Below are positions 1 to 15,000 of a stretch of DNA of 64,000 nt, piece by piece (within the stretch, counting starts at the first letter, position 1; each line of letters begins with the position of its first letter). The notes beneath the pieces were generated by a model that had not been told where the DNA came from, ran no database searches, and saw only the letters and a list, made by a program, of their open reading frames with translations. Source of the DNA: Trichoplax adhaerens (Eukaryota; Placozoa; Uniplacotomia; Trichoplacea; Trichoplacidae); the NCBI RefSeq assembly GCF_000150275.1, contig NW_002060949.1, forward strand, positions 5,145,193 through 5,209,192. Reading direction: 5' to 3'. The position numbers and the translations under genes were made by a program.

Positions 1-3000
1 TTAACGTCAATTTAATATATGCTAATAATCTTGCATTATTAATATCATTACTTTTGATATTATCAAGAAAAAGCTATATTGAAAATGAGTTTAACAAGCG
101 TGCTTGAAGTGAAAGAAAGCTGATGGTTATAGTACTAATTCATTTATTACTTATAAGAAAGCATTGAATATACTCATACGTTAGATCCTTATTATCTGTC
201 TAGACATCACATCTATTGATATTTAATGAATCTAAATCGTTTCTATTCTAGATATTAAAATAATCTATTGTTGATATTAGAATTTTGGAGAGCGAAAGCA
301 TTTGTATTTAAAACTTGTAATATTTGTACTTCACTTACCAATTCTTAAGTGAAAGCTATTGAAAGAATTTTCGTTTATTTCTTTTAATTTTTTAATCAAA
401 TCAAGCGCAAAATCGGCCAAATCAACAAGATGTTGCCACTTGTCTACATTTTCCTATCACAAATAATGAATCAAAAAGTAAAATCATTTAAATTAAATTG
501 TGTGTAGGCTTTATACTATTTCATTAAGATTTTAATGTAAAAAGTCAAAATTTTAAAGGTCGAAATAATTAATTACCTCAGGTTCAGGAGCGATTCCAGN
601 NNNNNNNNNNNNNNNNNNNNNNNNNNNNNNNNNNNNNNNNNNNNNNNNNNNNNNNNNNNNNNNNNNNNNNNNNNNNNNNNNNNNNNNNNNNNNNNNNNNT
701 ATAGTAAACAATAATATTTTAATAAAGAGCCGATAAAAAGGTACCAAATTGATACAAGTATCTATTTTTTTTAAGATTTTAATATTTCGTTGAGTTCGGA
801 TAAGACTTTATTTCCTTACGTTATCAAAATCGATAATCACTTCATTTAAGAAACGGAGACATTCCTTTCCTTGTACGTTAATTTCATCTTCAGAATAGAA
901 ATCTTGAAAATTAGGTATGGACGCAAACATAACGCCGATTTCGTTATGGGATTCATTATAAATCTCCTATTCACAATTTAAGATCAAAATTGGTAATTAC
1001 TAATCTGATTTTAGTATACTTTTGCTATCATATATGTTAAAATATTAATTATAAGTTAAAGTTTAAAATAACCGATATGTAATTCGTAAATATTGGTACT
1101 AACTCCTTGACGGGTTAAGAAATGTTTAGCTACATGAAGTGGCAAAATATTTTGAACCAATAGCTCGTTACGACGCTGTAATTCTTCGACTCCATCTTTC
1201 TTTTCTATGGCCTATATAATGAAGTAAAATTCTCCATTTATGACCCTGAATATATAAATAAACAATAACAACGAAAACAAAAATTCTAAGATCGCATTTT
1301 TAGTTAACCTCTTTTTTCCATAGAAACAATATTCGAGCTGTAATTTCCATCTATAATGTAAAATATTGAGCGTTAATAAATGTAGCCGATAGTACATTTA
1401 CGCTTGACGACTACATTTGGATTTAATAATATCTATAACATCAACGACTAAAAGTAAATATCTAGACGAAAATTTCGATTTTATTTCCATTACCTGTCTT
1501 GTACTACATACTAAAACGATCAAGGCAACTCCAATATTAAATGTTGATAAATAATTGATTTGTATATAATCAGCATATAACCTATAACCGCAGGCGTGAA
1601 TAGAATAAACGAATTATAATTAACATTGATTTCTAGAATGTTTAAAGTTCAATATATATATAAATATATAGACTATAATATTTCGCATATTATGATCATC
1701 GTAACTACTTTAAAGCTAAGGTAGGATCCGTTCTACTTTACATAACGATAGTGAAAGGAAAGGAAATTGTAAGATAAATTTTAATTTATCAAGCAAGGTA
1801 CTTTGTACTCCCAGCTGTCGCTAATGAAATATCGCTCGAGCCGTAGCTAAAACTGCTCTTTCAACCAACTGCCGTAACAGCCAATTTCACAACTTATGCA
1901 ACTTTATAAAACATATGATTACTGCTATCACTTTCTCATAAAGTTGTCAAAAGATAATTAATGACAAATAATAATAACAACTCTGTGGTTACTGTAACTA
2001 ACACAAGCAGAAATCTACTGCCTACAAATTACTTAATACGTATTTTTAATTAAGTTTCTCCTTTCTATCGTGTTTGCACCATGAATACATTTATTCTACA
2101 TTATATTTGTATGCATCTAAACAAATTCTATAAATTATATTTTGATAATATCATAAGAAAATTGAGCCTATTTTTAGTCTGACTTACCCATAACTAGAAT
2201 TATAAACGATAGTGTCGTAGCATGTAAAAGCGTTCTGAACGGGTATCATAACAACAATAATTGAAGCGGCAGTAATGAGCGTCAAAAGGACTAGTTTAAA
2301 TTCATAGCTTAGTTGAATTAGCGCTGAAACCACCATCAACAGCATAATCATGTTGTACATCGTATACTATATAAGATAGAATTATGAAATGTCAAAAATT
2401 AAAATATTAACATATATAGAATTCGGTACAGATTAATGAAATATAGCCATAACTTCATTAAAAGTTGCTTGTTACAAGTAATGGAAAATTTATTACTTTA
2501 GCCGTTATATCTATCACTCGTGTTATGATTACTTTCTATTTCAACTATCTCATTAATTTATCTATTCCAAAACTAATTTATGGGATTAAACTATACTAAA
2601 TTTTAGCAATCATTAGCAGGATAGCAAGAAGTAGGACATAGCCTAAAATGGGCCATTTATCTGAGTATTGACGAAATAAATGTCTTACACCAATGAATTC
2701 CATTACATCTATCCGAATGTATTTTTAATTAACATCAGTACTATTAATCCTAGGAGTCGAGTGGCTAACAATAACCGGTAAATATAGCTAATTTATAGTA
2801 GCATGAAGTAATCTATCATTAAGTCTAGACTTACAACAGGATGCTTGCAAATATGATTTTGTGTGTAAAATTGGCTATTGTTAAAATAGCAGTTATTGGC
2901 GTTGTTAAATTCGACAGCTACCGTATTACATTGAATCTAATTAGAAAATAGTACAATTGCAATAAAATTCATAATAAGTCAGAATATTAAACCTAAAATA

Positions 3001-6000
3001 TCAAGCTATAGAATCGCAGAAAAGAATAAATAATTTAATTCGATATCTAGGAATAAGAAGTATTATCCCAAACTTACGATTTCTGTCAGTTCGGCTATAA
3101 ATATAATAACTGCTGGTAAAGCAGCAAGGAGTGCCGATAGGATTTTACGATTTTCAATATATACCGATAAGTTAACCAACCATCGATAAAATTTCTGCGA
3201 TAACATTTCCAAAAATAAACTTATTGATAAATATACCTTCATAAAGTAAGTGAAATCTTATAAACAGAAATTGCCTGTTTTCGATATTATATACCAATAA
3301 ACACTAATAGTAAGGCGAAATTCTCAAATTAAGATACAGATTTTCATATAAGTGGATAATAGATGCCTTCAACCACCTACATCAAAATTAATTATAAAGC
3401 ATTAATTTACCTTTCGATAATTTGACGCGGCAGTAACTATAACCAAAAATATGTTTATTGCAGAGCCAATAGCAAAAAGAATTGTTCTTGTTAGCGTTCT
3501 ATATTCCAAGATATAAAAGTGAATTATAACGATGTAACTCAGAGAGCTACCAATAAACCATTATTTTCTAAACATACTTAAATTTGAGGAAATTATACCT
3601 ATACTATCGATGTTGATAATAATATTACCGTAACTGCCGATTTATGCGTTATTAACTTATAACCATTGTTTAAAACTAGACTAGTCAATTTATAATGTCA
3701 AATCTAATAAATAGACAGTTAAATGAAGGATAAATCGAAATTCATAGCCTAATAACTACATATTTTCTTACATTGGTAGGATAATAGCGCTAACAATAAA
3801 ACAGGTTACTTGTACGATATAACAAGCAATTAATAAAGTGAAACCCATATTTTCTTTTTCACAGTTATAGTTCCTTTCGGTTTCTGTGACTTTAAATCGT
3901 AATGTTAACGGATTCGAAATTTCTCCACTATAACATTGTACGTAACAAGATATTTATAATCGTGAAATGAAATGCTGTAATTTACTTAAATTATTCAGTT
4001 CGATCCTCATTTTCTAATGTGAATAATGACAGCAAATATGAAATCGATATTTTAAATATCGAAGTAAAAAATAATCTTACTTATCCAGATCTCGATTCTG
4101 TAAGTCTTCATCCAACATCTTAGTTAGCTTGTCTTCATAATCTATCTCTTCTCTAGATTAATAATTATAAACAAAGCATTAAGTATATTATTGTATTTGC
4201 GCTTGAGTTCTAATCTAAGCTGAAGAGTTAAACTTACGTATGGTGAGCGTTAGAGCCATTGCCACTTTTACTGGAACTTCCATCTAACTTTAAATTTTCT
4301 GTATTACATTGCTTATTCTGTAAAAGTATGATTTTTAATAAGTACAAAATAAAACTAATACTATGATCCTATCTATCCATTGAGATATAGTATGTCAAAT
4401 CATCAGTTATCTAATTTATTAGAAATCATTTAGTAAAGGGATTATCGCGTTATAACAGTGACATTTATGACGACTATCCAAATTTATGCTGATCTTACTC
4501 CCTTTGTTTCCTCCTAAATCCATACAAATACACATTCCTAAATTTAGTACTATAATAATTCAAACGATATTGTATGCTTACTCTTGTATGCTTTCTTCTC
4601 TTAATTAAATAGGTATGAATATTCCTTTGGCGGAGATATTCACTTCTACTACCTCCATTGCCATCCTCAACTTCGTAATCATCTTTTAAATGTTTGTAAG
4701 TAGTATCCGTTATGTGAATACGCCTGAAAAAATGCATGTAATGATAGATTGAAGTTAATTTGATCGTCTCGAGGGTAGAAAAGATAGAAAAACTTATTGT
4801 TTTAAAATTTGATAAGATGGATTATTAGATTATAAAACTAAAATATCGTTGCTGATATTGTATTAATGCACGTTATTTATTTACCCTGGAATACCCCCAG
4901 CTTCCATATTATTAGCTAATGTTACATCAGAAGACCAGACGTCGAATTGCCACTTTCTTCTACCCATAACACCGCATAATCCGGCACCAGAATGAATTCC
5001 AACTCTCATATCTAACGATGATACACCAGTTTTCTTTCTTACATCTCTGTAATCAAAAAAGAAAATATTGATATGATTGATATTCTATGGTTTTATCTAA
5101 TCTAAATAATTATATCGATATTGTAAATCTAGTAACTGCATGCTTTCTTAACCCATTCTCTCAAATTTTAATCCATATTGACTTACGCTATAACACGAAT
5201 CATAGCTACTCCCATTTCAACTGTTAGTTGTGCATGATCTGGTCGTGGATCGGGTACGCCACAAATGCAGTAATAACAATCGCCCAAAATTTTAATCCGC
5301 AGGCAGTGATTTTCCTATATACCCATATTGATATCATTTAATATTTTACGAATAGTTTATAGATGATGCTGTGAGTTATAAAAATGATATAATAGAATAC
5401 TATTCGATAGCACAATACTAGCATAAACCTATCGCTATAAAGTACTTTAGCAGCAATATACCTATTAAATACAACTAAAATTATACATTCGTCTTAGAAT
5501 CATTACCAACCTCAGCTTTTTCATCAAAACTACCGAATAATTCATTGAGTGTCTGTACTAATTGTTGAGCGGTGAAAGTTGAGGACAATTTCGTAAAGCC
5601 AACAATATCAGCAAATAGTATACTATAATTAAGATTATAAATTCAGTATGAAAGTTAAAATTTTTGTTAGCAATTCTATCGATATTTAGTAAATAGAAAT
5701 ATCGCGGACAGAAGAATGATCAATAATGATTAAATATGGATTATGCTCAGAGTCAAGGTGATTACTAATGGTACGTAATGCTGTATCTTTACAATTTATT
5801 TACAACAAGAACTAGTTATTGATATCTTCTAAATATACGTATATCTTCCTAGACCAAAATGATTACTCTAGCCAATTATCGTTATATCTAAATCTCAGAA
5901 AATGGGACTAATATTTCATTTATAATCGATTAATATACCAAAACAGATAAAATTACAAATAGATAAAATGTAAAGTCGATATGTTCTGTCAACAACAGAC

Positions 6001-9000
6001 GATACAGTTTTAACTAAAACTTAGCTAATTATATGCATTGTACTTAGATCTGCAAATTTATCAGCCAACTAAGCTAATGTATATGAATGGTAGAAATCAT
6101 CGCAAAAGATAGAATTTGTAAACTTTAAGCTTTATTCTGTAAGTGTTATTGTTCTCCCTGCCTTTGCTGGCAATTATAATTTAGTAGACCATAATAACTA
6201 CATCATGTTTTTTGCTAGCTACTATACAACTAATCGAAATGATGAATGGTGTATAACAAACACTAAAATCGTAAATGAAAGAAAAAGGTGTTCCTGATAT
6301 CAAAAAATTAATATCCTGAAAGAGTTTTGAATAATATCTATTATTTTAGCGGTTAAACGAAAATTGATAGTGTTGCTAGTACAGTATGATTAGTTTTTCA
6401 AATATATCTTCGTAAATCATGCCAATACCTTATATTTTCGTAGCGTTGAATATAAAAGTGGCTAAACTGTTTCTCTGTCATACCAACTTTTGAAGATGAA
6501 TTCATATTCCCTTGTATTTCCATAGCGATGTAACGCGGTAATACAGATGTTAAAAGACGCTCCTAAATCAGCAATTTATCAATTAAAATATTATTCTCTA
6601 CTAACTCGGAAAAATTATATGCAAAATAGGCGTATCCACGTGATTTAACTACCCGTATACAAGTCAGTACAGAAAATCTTATTTCCAGAACATAAATATT
6701 TATAATACGAATAAACTTTCTTTTTAAATTAAAATGGAGCTATTTCATAATATCCAAAAATTACAGTATTTGATAAAATAGAAAAGGTGTATATATAATG
6801 ATGTGTTTATTGGAAAGTGGTTATATCAACATCAATTGATAGAATAAAGAAATGATTATTAAAATTTATGAATTATAATTATAATAATACTGTGTGTTGA
6901 AAATACTTTACTTATCAGTTAAAAAGTATTACATTAATAGCTGGTTTAAAGCAATATGGAATTGATCACGTGTAAAAGTACAATTTATCAAAGTCAGAAA
7001 TATATCATAGCCTTTCTGATATTATCAGTGACTATTACTCTAGCTATTGACTTCTCCTAACTAGAAACGAAGAAATAAGTAGTAATCAATCGAAAAATTG
7101 ATATTGATTTGGTAATATTGATAGAAGAGAGTTTTCATCAATAGACATCAAATTATAGTAATTCTGTAAACAAGTCTTAATTACAGCTTTAAAATAGTAT
7201 TATTGCTGACACTACAATAATATTAATTAATTCTATCTCGACTTAATTACTTATACATTGAATTGATTATATCATTCAATTAGAAACAATATTCTCCAAT
7301 ATCAATACTATCATTCAACAATTGAAAATGTTTAGATACAATTCGATACGTCAATTTTTATTGTTCAAAGAAACATTTCATCTATTAAAATAAAAAAGAT
7401 TACAACACACCTGCTGTTTTGACTGTGCTTCCATTTTAACTTTAGCTTCCATAGACATTCGTGTATCTAAGAAGGCAAGACGTTGTTTCTGATCTGATAC
7501 ACTAAAGATAATGAGGCCAATGACATTGGATCCGATGATGAGGACGATGTTGGCCGTAAGCTAAACAAGTTACAATTATTAATGAAGAGAATTAGATCGG
7601 TTCTCCGATTATTAAATGTTGCATCAAATTAGAAAGAAGTTAGGTATGGATTAAAAATCTTTCTCAATGATGATTGCAGTATCGGTTATTATGTCAAAGT
7701 AGCAGCAGCAGTTAACAAGAATAAAACAAATAAAATTAATACAATTAATCGATATCATTACTAGACTCAATGGAATATTTCTTAATAATTAAAAATGGAG
7801 AGAACGTGGAAAACAAAATGGACGATAAAGGGATTGACAAAGACTATGATATTAGTTTAGAAAGGTGAAAATTCGAGCAAAACTATAGACAATCATTGTT
7901 TTCCAATTGATATTTGCTAAATTGAATGATAGCTATGACGTTATTTCTGTTAGTGTAATCGATAATAATAAATAATACCAAGCAGAATTCTACTTCAATG
8001 TAGGAATTCCGTGTAAATAGAATGTAAGAACTAAATAAGTTAATTGATATTTGTTAAATTAAATTGAGGATAGATATTGCGTTACTTCATAGTGGATGAT
8101 GATGATCAAAATAAACTATATAGAATGGTTGTTTTCTAGTGAAATGTCATGCAAAGATATGAAACAGAATATGAACAAGTTAACACTAACCTATTTGGAC
8201 TAGTGTAACTTTACGGTCAATAACGTTGATCAAAATGAGCTGAATAGAATGATTGTTTTCTAGTAAAAGGTTATGCAAATATATAGGACGGAATATGAAT
8301 AAGCTGACACTATCCAATCATGACTAATGTTACTTTATCTGATGTGGTCATTGATAGTGATAAAGATGGTGACTGCTGTAAATTAAAACTATACGAATTA
8401 ATAATCTACTTAAAGATGACATTTATGAAAGGAAAAAATGAAAGTATACCAATTAACTGAAATTTACTGAAACAAATTGATGTCGGATATTATGATACTT
8501 AGTAGTCAATAATGACTAATGTAAAATAGAATAATTGATTTCTAAATTCGGCATCTGGAAAATTAAATTGACTTTCCATGTGACGTTAATTTACCTAGCA
8601 AAAGCATTGCTGAAAGACTAAACCATATGAAAATACTGTTTCTAATTGATATATACTAAATTGAATTAATAAGTAAATCCAAATTATTAATGGCCAATCA
8701 CCAATGTCATGGTATTCTATAAGTCACTCGTTGGTTACGGTTCTATTAGTTACTGTTTTCATTATAAATGCTATACGTATGGATGGATGAAATGTGTTAT
8801 TAAATGGTACGAAAAATTGATATTAGGTCAGCTAAATTGATAATAGTATCAAAATTTACTGCGTTAATAACTGTAAAAGACAATATTCTAGTTGATTATA
8901 ACCTTAGCAAATTAAAACAGACGCAATAAAAAACATAAACAAATCGATATTAGCAGAATCGATCATAACAAGTAGTCGATAATGTAAGTTAAAACGATTG

Positions 9001-12000
9001 TTTGACATAATCGGAAAATTTATGAACAGTCTCATCATAGTATTACATCACAGTTAGACCTTGTTTGCCTATCAGTAAATTGTAACTTGTTGGTTGGATT
9101 TAAATGCTTTTACTAAGTATTCAGTATGTCAAAATAAGTATTGATAACATCTTAAAAGCGTTTTCAGATTAGTGCATAAATACTAACATTATTGGTATAC
9201 ATACGTATGCGCAAAACATTGATCGAAAATTTACTCCATTGTAAAGTTGTAACAGTATCTTCAATAATAGGCTAAGCTATGACTTTCATTAAATTAAAAT
9301 ATATCACAATTAAAATCCAATCATAATAATGAAAGAAGTCGAATCTAGTATATATTAATACGAGAAAAAATGCCACAAGTTAGTGTTTAGATCAGATTTA
9401 TTCAAAGTTTAGAGCCTATCATAACACTCTAATATATTTATACCGTTATATTGTTTAGCTAGTAGATTTATCCAGAGTTGGCAATCTATTTTAACCACGC
9501 AAAATGTTTTATATTATCGTCATGTTTAAGTGAAGATTGATTCCCAATTTGTGCCCTATCTTAATATTTATTTGCTCTAATATTATCATAATGCTTAAAT
9601 TTTAAGTTTCTACATAATTTGTAATCTATTATAATGGTCCTAGATACTCTCATTTCTTCATAATACCCTTAAGGTGCCCGACTCAATCCTATTCTCTAAA
9701 TTATAGCTAAGAAATTCATAATATAAATTGACTCAGAGAACACAGTCAGTCCAAATGGCTTTACATACTCTTATGTTACTTCGATATCAAGATTATAGCG
9801 AACTAATTTATCATTTTGTGGTATGTATTGAATTAATTTTTATCATCAAAGTGACAATCTTGAACTATAAAATGATGTCAAAACTGTGAAATCTCAACAT
9901 ATGCTAGAAAGAATAAAGAGGTACCCGAATTACTTATTAAATTGCACTCCACCAGTTCTAAATTGTAACACAAAGGAAATAAATTGGATACCTTGGATAT
10001 AAACTTCAACCATTTAGTGGTTGATCAAGGAAAGATAAACAAAGTAACAGCATTAAGTCATTGCAGTCAGTTCTATTTGCTTAATATATTTGATAAAATT
10101 TGCTAAATTAATATTATAGAATAGAGTTTACGTTTGAAACATCACCGTTTCATATCTCATTGTTTAAATCAGTAAATTAAATAGGTTAGATAAGAGGAAG
10201 GAAAAGATAAGACTATTAAAAGATACATTGAAATAGTTTTCAATTTTTTTCCCCAGTCAAGTTAATATTGAAAAATAACATACTATGAATAACATAAATA
10301 AATGACTTGCGCCTGTATATTTTAACTTATCGAAAACAAATGTAATCCATGCCGAAATTGATTGAGAATGAAGAAATTATTTTAAATGGAGTAATTGTAG
10401 TAAGATTATATCAGCGCATATCTTTACTTTTTCTATCGAGCTAATGATGGAGGAATAGAAAAAAAGAGATTGCTGTAAATAATGAAATTGACTATCTGTG
10501 AGTAAGATATTTAGAGTTGGTATTGCAGTAAAAATTGAAGCAGGGTTGAAATCGGAATTGTACTTATCTCCATGATAAGCTATCAAATAGCAGGCAAATT
10601 AAGCTTATGTTAATAATTTACTCAAAAGTATTTTAATAATTGATATTCTTCATTCATGTCTAATTTGGTTTACATCAAAATCAGCTGGAAAATAGAATAA
10701 ACGAATCATTTTTTAAAGTAGAAAATGTGGTAAGACTGTAATGATATTTTATACTCGCCGTATCTATGTATAGTTTGCGCATTGATTAGAAATAACAACT
10801 TAAATTTTAGCCAATATCAGATTTTAATCATGGCAAAATCGACTAAATAAGCCGACGGGGCCGGAAAACATTCAAGGCAAGTATTAAATTAAAATTTTAG
10901 TAGCTTTGAATCATTCTATTAAGCAATGTTCTATGGAAATCAATTTAAGGGAATGAAGAGTATGATTTTAAGTATCATTAATAAAATAAAATTGTGTCGT
11001 ATTAACATTTGATCATTCTAACAAGCTAATAATTAATAGATGAGGAGTATTATACGTGATAACCATGAATGAAAACCTATTTAGTATTATAGAAGAAACC
11101 AAGATCTTCATCGTGGCCAGTGTTATTTTGTATTGACTCCACTACTCTGTAGTTACAATATAGATACGCGTATGTCAGCTTTAGCCATAATTTAATGGAG
11201 ACATTAACATTAAATGCCACATTAATTCGAATTATTTTCAATCAGAAATTACTATAGAATTTAGAATTTGCTGTAGAGTTTATACTGCTAGTATAATGTA
11301 CTAGTGAATAGAAGAAGAAGTTTAATTGCTCATATTGAATTACGTTAATCGATAGCATTTATATCGGATTCTTGGTCATCCTCGAATTTTTGAACTCTCT
11401 ACAGTATTGTCAATCCCACTCTATTTTATATAATTTAAGAAAAAAGCCTATTCATGAAATAATTAAAAGTAAATTAACATATCGCATTAAAACACAGCTG
11501 ACGTCATATTTAAAATGCTTAATAAAGCAATCTCGGTTGGTTTTTGCTTTTAGATTCTTTCCATCTTGTTTCAATTTTGGATATTCTACTCATTGGAAGG
11601 GTGAATGAAGGAAAAATTACAAATGCCAACATGAATGAGAAATATACGGCACTAAATATCAGAATATACATTTAAATAAACGTAGAGAGTTTGTCGCTTT
11701 TGAATTTTTTCTGCACGGTCATCATTGGTTCTCACTTGTAAAATAGAAGTAAGTTGTAGTTAATGAAATGATCAATGATAATAAATTATTATTGAGGATC
11801 ACAGCAGAAATGATCACAGTAGCTGGTTTTCTGAGAGAGTAAAGGGAAAGAGATAATTTCAAACATGGCAATCATGTTTTCTATCATTAACGTGGTGAAT
11901 ATTGCACTATTTGTAGAGTAAGGCTATGAACTAATGACTGTCATCCAATTTTTAATTGAAAATTGCATAGAAAAGTTAGGATGGAAATAATGACAGAATC

Positions 12001-15000
12001 ACGGTTTAGTTTCTCTTGGTGCTGCTAGTAGGCAAATGATAAGTCTTTCTATCACTAACAAAGCTAAAACTTATCTTTCTAAGTCTGTATCTACAAAAAG
12101 ATTGATTACTCCGGACAGGCTTGTTCAATATATGAAAATACTATGTGGTCAACTGGTCAATGGCAATCATGACGATGAATTACTTTATCCAAAAACCAAG
12201 AAGCCACCATTAAAATGGATACTTAAGGAAAGGAAGAATTATTAGTTTAAATTAATAAAGATCATCATATCGATGAGTCTGATTCGTTTCTGTATAGAAA
12301 TTGAAATTCTAATACAGCTGCAGGAGAAACTAAAATTAGAAGGGTAGTTAAAAGTTAAAGAAGGTATCTAATGTCTCGTAGGGCATTAACCAATTATATT
12401 ATTAAAAAATTATAAATTAGGTCGAAAATAGCAAAGAAAGAATTCGTTGTTTCTTTAATCCAGGTCCAAGATCAGTAGCAAGAAAAGAAGAAAGATGCTT
12501 TTTTTTCAGTTAGCCTCCATTACTTATATTAAATTACTTATTCTTCACTTTTAACGTTAGGTAGGAAACAACCAGGACAGTACTCTAGTATAGCTAATCA
12601 TATACAGACATTTATCATACCATACCTGTTCTAATTTAATTTAATTAGTTATCGTGAGATGGAAACTGTGACTTTAGCGGTTTAAAAACAATTTTAAAAT
12701 CTGCTTGAGTGATCATAATATAGTGAGCGCATTATCAATACTGTAGACATTTTTATTGATGAAGAAGCCTTTCATTATTACAACTGATGAGTATTATGGA
12801 ATGATGCTATTATACTTTATAATGAAACGGCAGTAATCACTAATGATACTTTCCATTTATATATTCTTTATATTAATTTCCTCTTCTGTAATCTTTATAT
12901 GTTAATCAAAGGACCATTTAGCGTGTATTCCCAATTATGAAGCGGAAGGAGATTGGCCAACGTATGAGTTCAGTTAGCTATTGAGTAGAACTATCTTAAG
13001 AGGAACTTAACCATTTATTGGGCAAGGTTAATCAATTACATAATCCATTAGGGCATTTGATATTGTTAATCATTTTGCTACCCAAGACGGACATTAAATT
13101 AGGAAAGAAAAAATGAAATTGAAATGATTTCCCCATCATTAAGTTAATTCGATATTATTTAATAGAATAACAGTTTTCGATATTAAACTATATAATTAAA
13201 TAATTGACTGATACGATTTTTCTCATTACTCCGTTAGTTTAATATTATCGATACTTAGTCTAGGTACTACTGATTACGTTGATTATATGAGGATGTCAAG
13301 TATTAAATTTGGTTTTATGGTTTTTTTTATCGGGTATTAGAATAAGAAAAATAAAGCTGTATGGACTGGAAATTACTACTAGCATCCAAAATTGATAATG
13401 GAAATTATAAAGGATAAATAAAATAGAATTTGACTGCCTTAATAATGTAACAATGTCAAGTATTAAATCTGGTTTTGTAGACATTTTAATAAGGTATTAG
13501 AATAAGAAAGCTAATGTGATATAGACTGAGAATTGATACTAAGTATAACAAAATTGATAGTGGAAATTGCAAAGGGTAAATAGAGTGGAATTAATGATGA
13601 GGCTTGATAGCATATTATTCCTATTCTGACTGATAAGCTTTTAGAAGTTTAGAGAAAATTTTGCTGAGCTACTGTTATCCGTTTAATATTACTCTCATAA
13701 ATTAGTATATCATTGTTGTAAATAGCATAGAAAAGAATTAAACTAATTCTTTACAGAATACTTTATTCATGAAATAATTTCAAAATCAGTTATTAGTAAT
13801 GACTAGACATCTATAAGGATTCCATTACAAGTTAAGATACTAAATAGATATTAGCTGAAGTTGTAAGAATATTTTTTCGGTCCATGGTATACATTCGAAC
13901 TTTTACACTGTTTTTGTATCTATATCTTTAGTATATTCCTAAAGATAATACCGTAATGTATTCTTTAACTTCCTTGTAGACTTTTCTGTTGGGCGGATAG
14001 AATACACGTAAGCTATATCTGCTACTTCTTAGATAGAATATTAGTAAATAGAATTTTATCATAGATCATATGGTACTGTGTTACTACTTAATCTCAACTA
14101 TTAGCAATATCATCCACATAACTCTTAAGGATGTATCTGAAAAAAGACACTTTCAATCTTTCTATCGAGTTACCAGCAATAGATCTTTGACTGGCCGTTG
14201 ATCAGAATAGAACATGCAATTAATTTATTAATGTATCGACTACCTATGTAACGGTAACGCATAGAATACATTAAAATAATCTATATATTAATATAGTTAC
14301 AGTCATCATTTTTTCTTATAGGATATTCAGTTTTGGTATAAAAATCTATCTCAAGTAAACTTAATAAAAATGATCTTTCCTCTTAAAACTAATCGCAGCT
14401 ACCTTTAGAATGAATGATTATCTTGCTAGTTGGTTATAATTCTCTATTGATGTATTTTCTTATTAAATAGTCAATTTTCTTCTAATCTATAATAGTTATG
14501 CCATCAAATTTGTTAACGATCTACTTCGCCTTATGAAAATGAGGTAAAAATTAATTATTTTCTATTTTTATGTAAGGAGCGATGCAGTTACTGATTGTAT
14601 ATGGCTTAGTCATTATAAGTATTAGGAATTTAGCTTATGCTAGTATCATTAATATTCTAATGTAGTATTAAAAAATGTTACAGCCAATGTCAGTAATATA
14701 ATTTGATACCATTTTTGATACTATCAATGTTATAACACATAGCAGCACTAAGTTATACACTACATAAATTGATAGAAATCGAAAGATATAATTATAAACG
14801 AATTTAATCGTTATTTTCGATTGATAGTTCCTTCCTGAATGTACACGTAGGTTATTCTCTTCGCCAATATTATTAACGTATAAAATGACACTAATAGTTT
14901 TATGTAAAATTGACAGAAATGGCAAACATGATCTTTAAATCAGTTAAATTGTTATTGGTGTTTGTAGTAAATTGACACAATTAAAAGTGTTTATTATGAA

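Noticed and set aside
2584-2718. Minus-strand frame with a hydrophobic segment ([19 protein letters not shown]) inside a cyclase intron
   Set aside because: It would need a phase-1 join, but the flanking exons (ending 2835 and starting 2366) join in phase 0 and read continuously into the expected M2 helix. Not needed and probably chance.
12036-12245. 69-codon plus frame in cyclase intron 1
   Set aside because: Isolated, no splice partners, no recognised domain; length within chance expectation.
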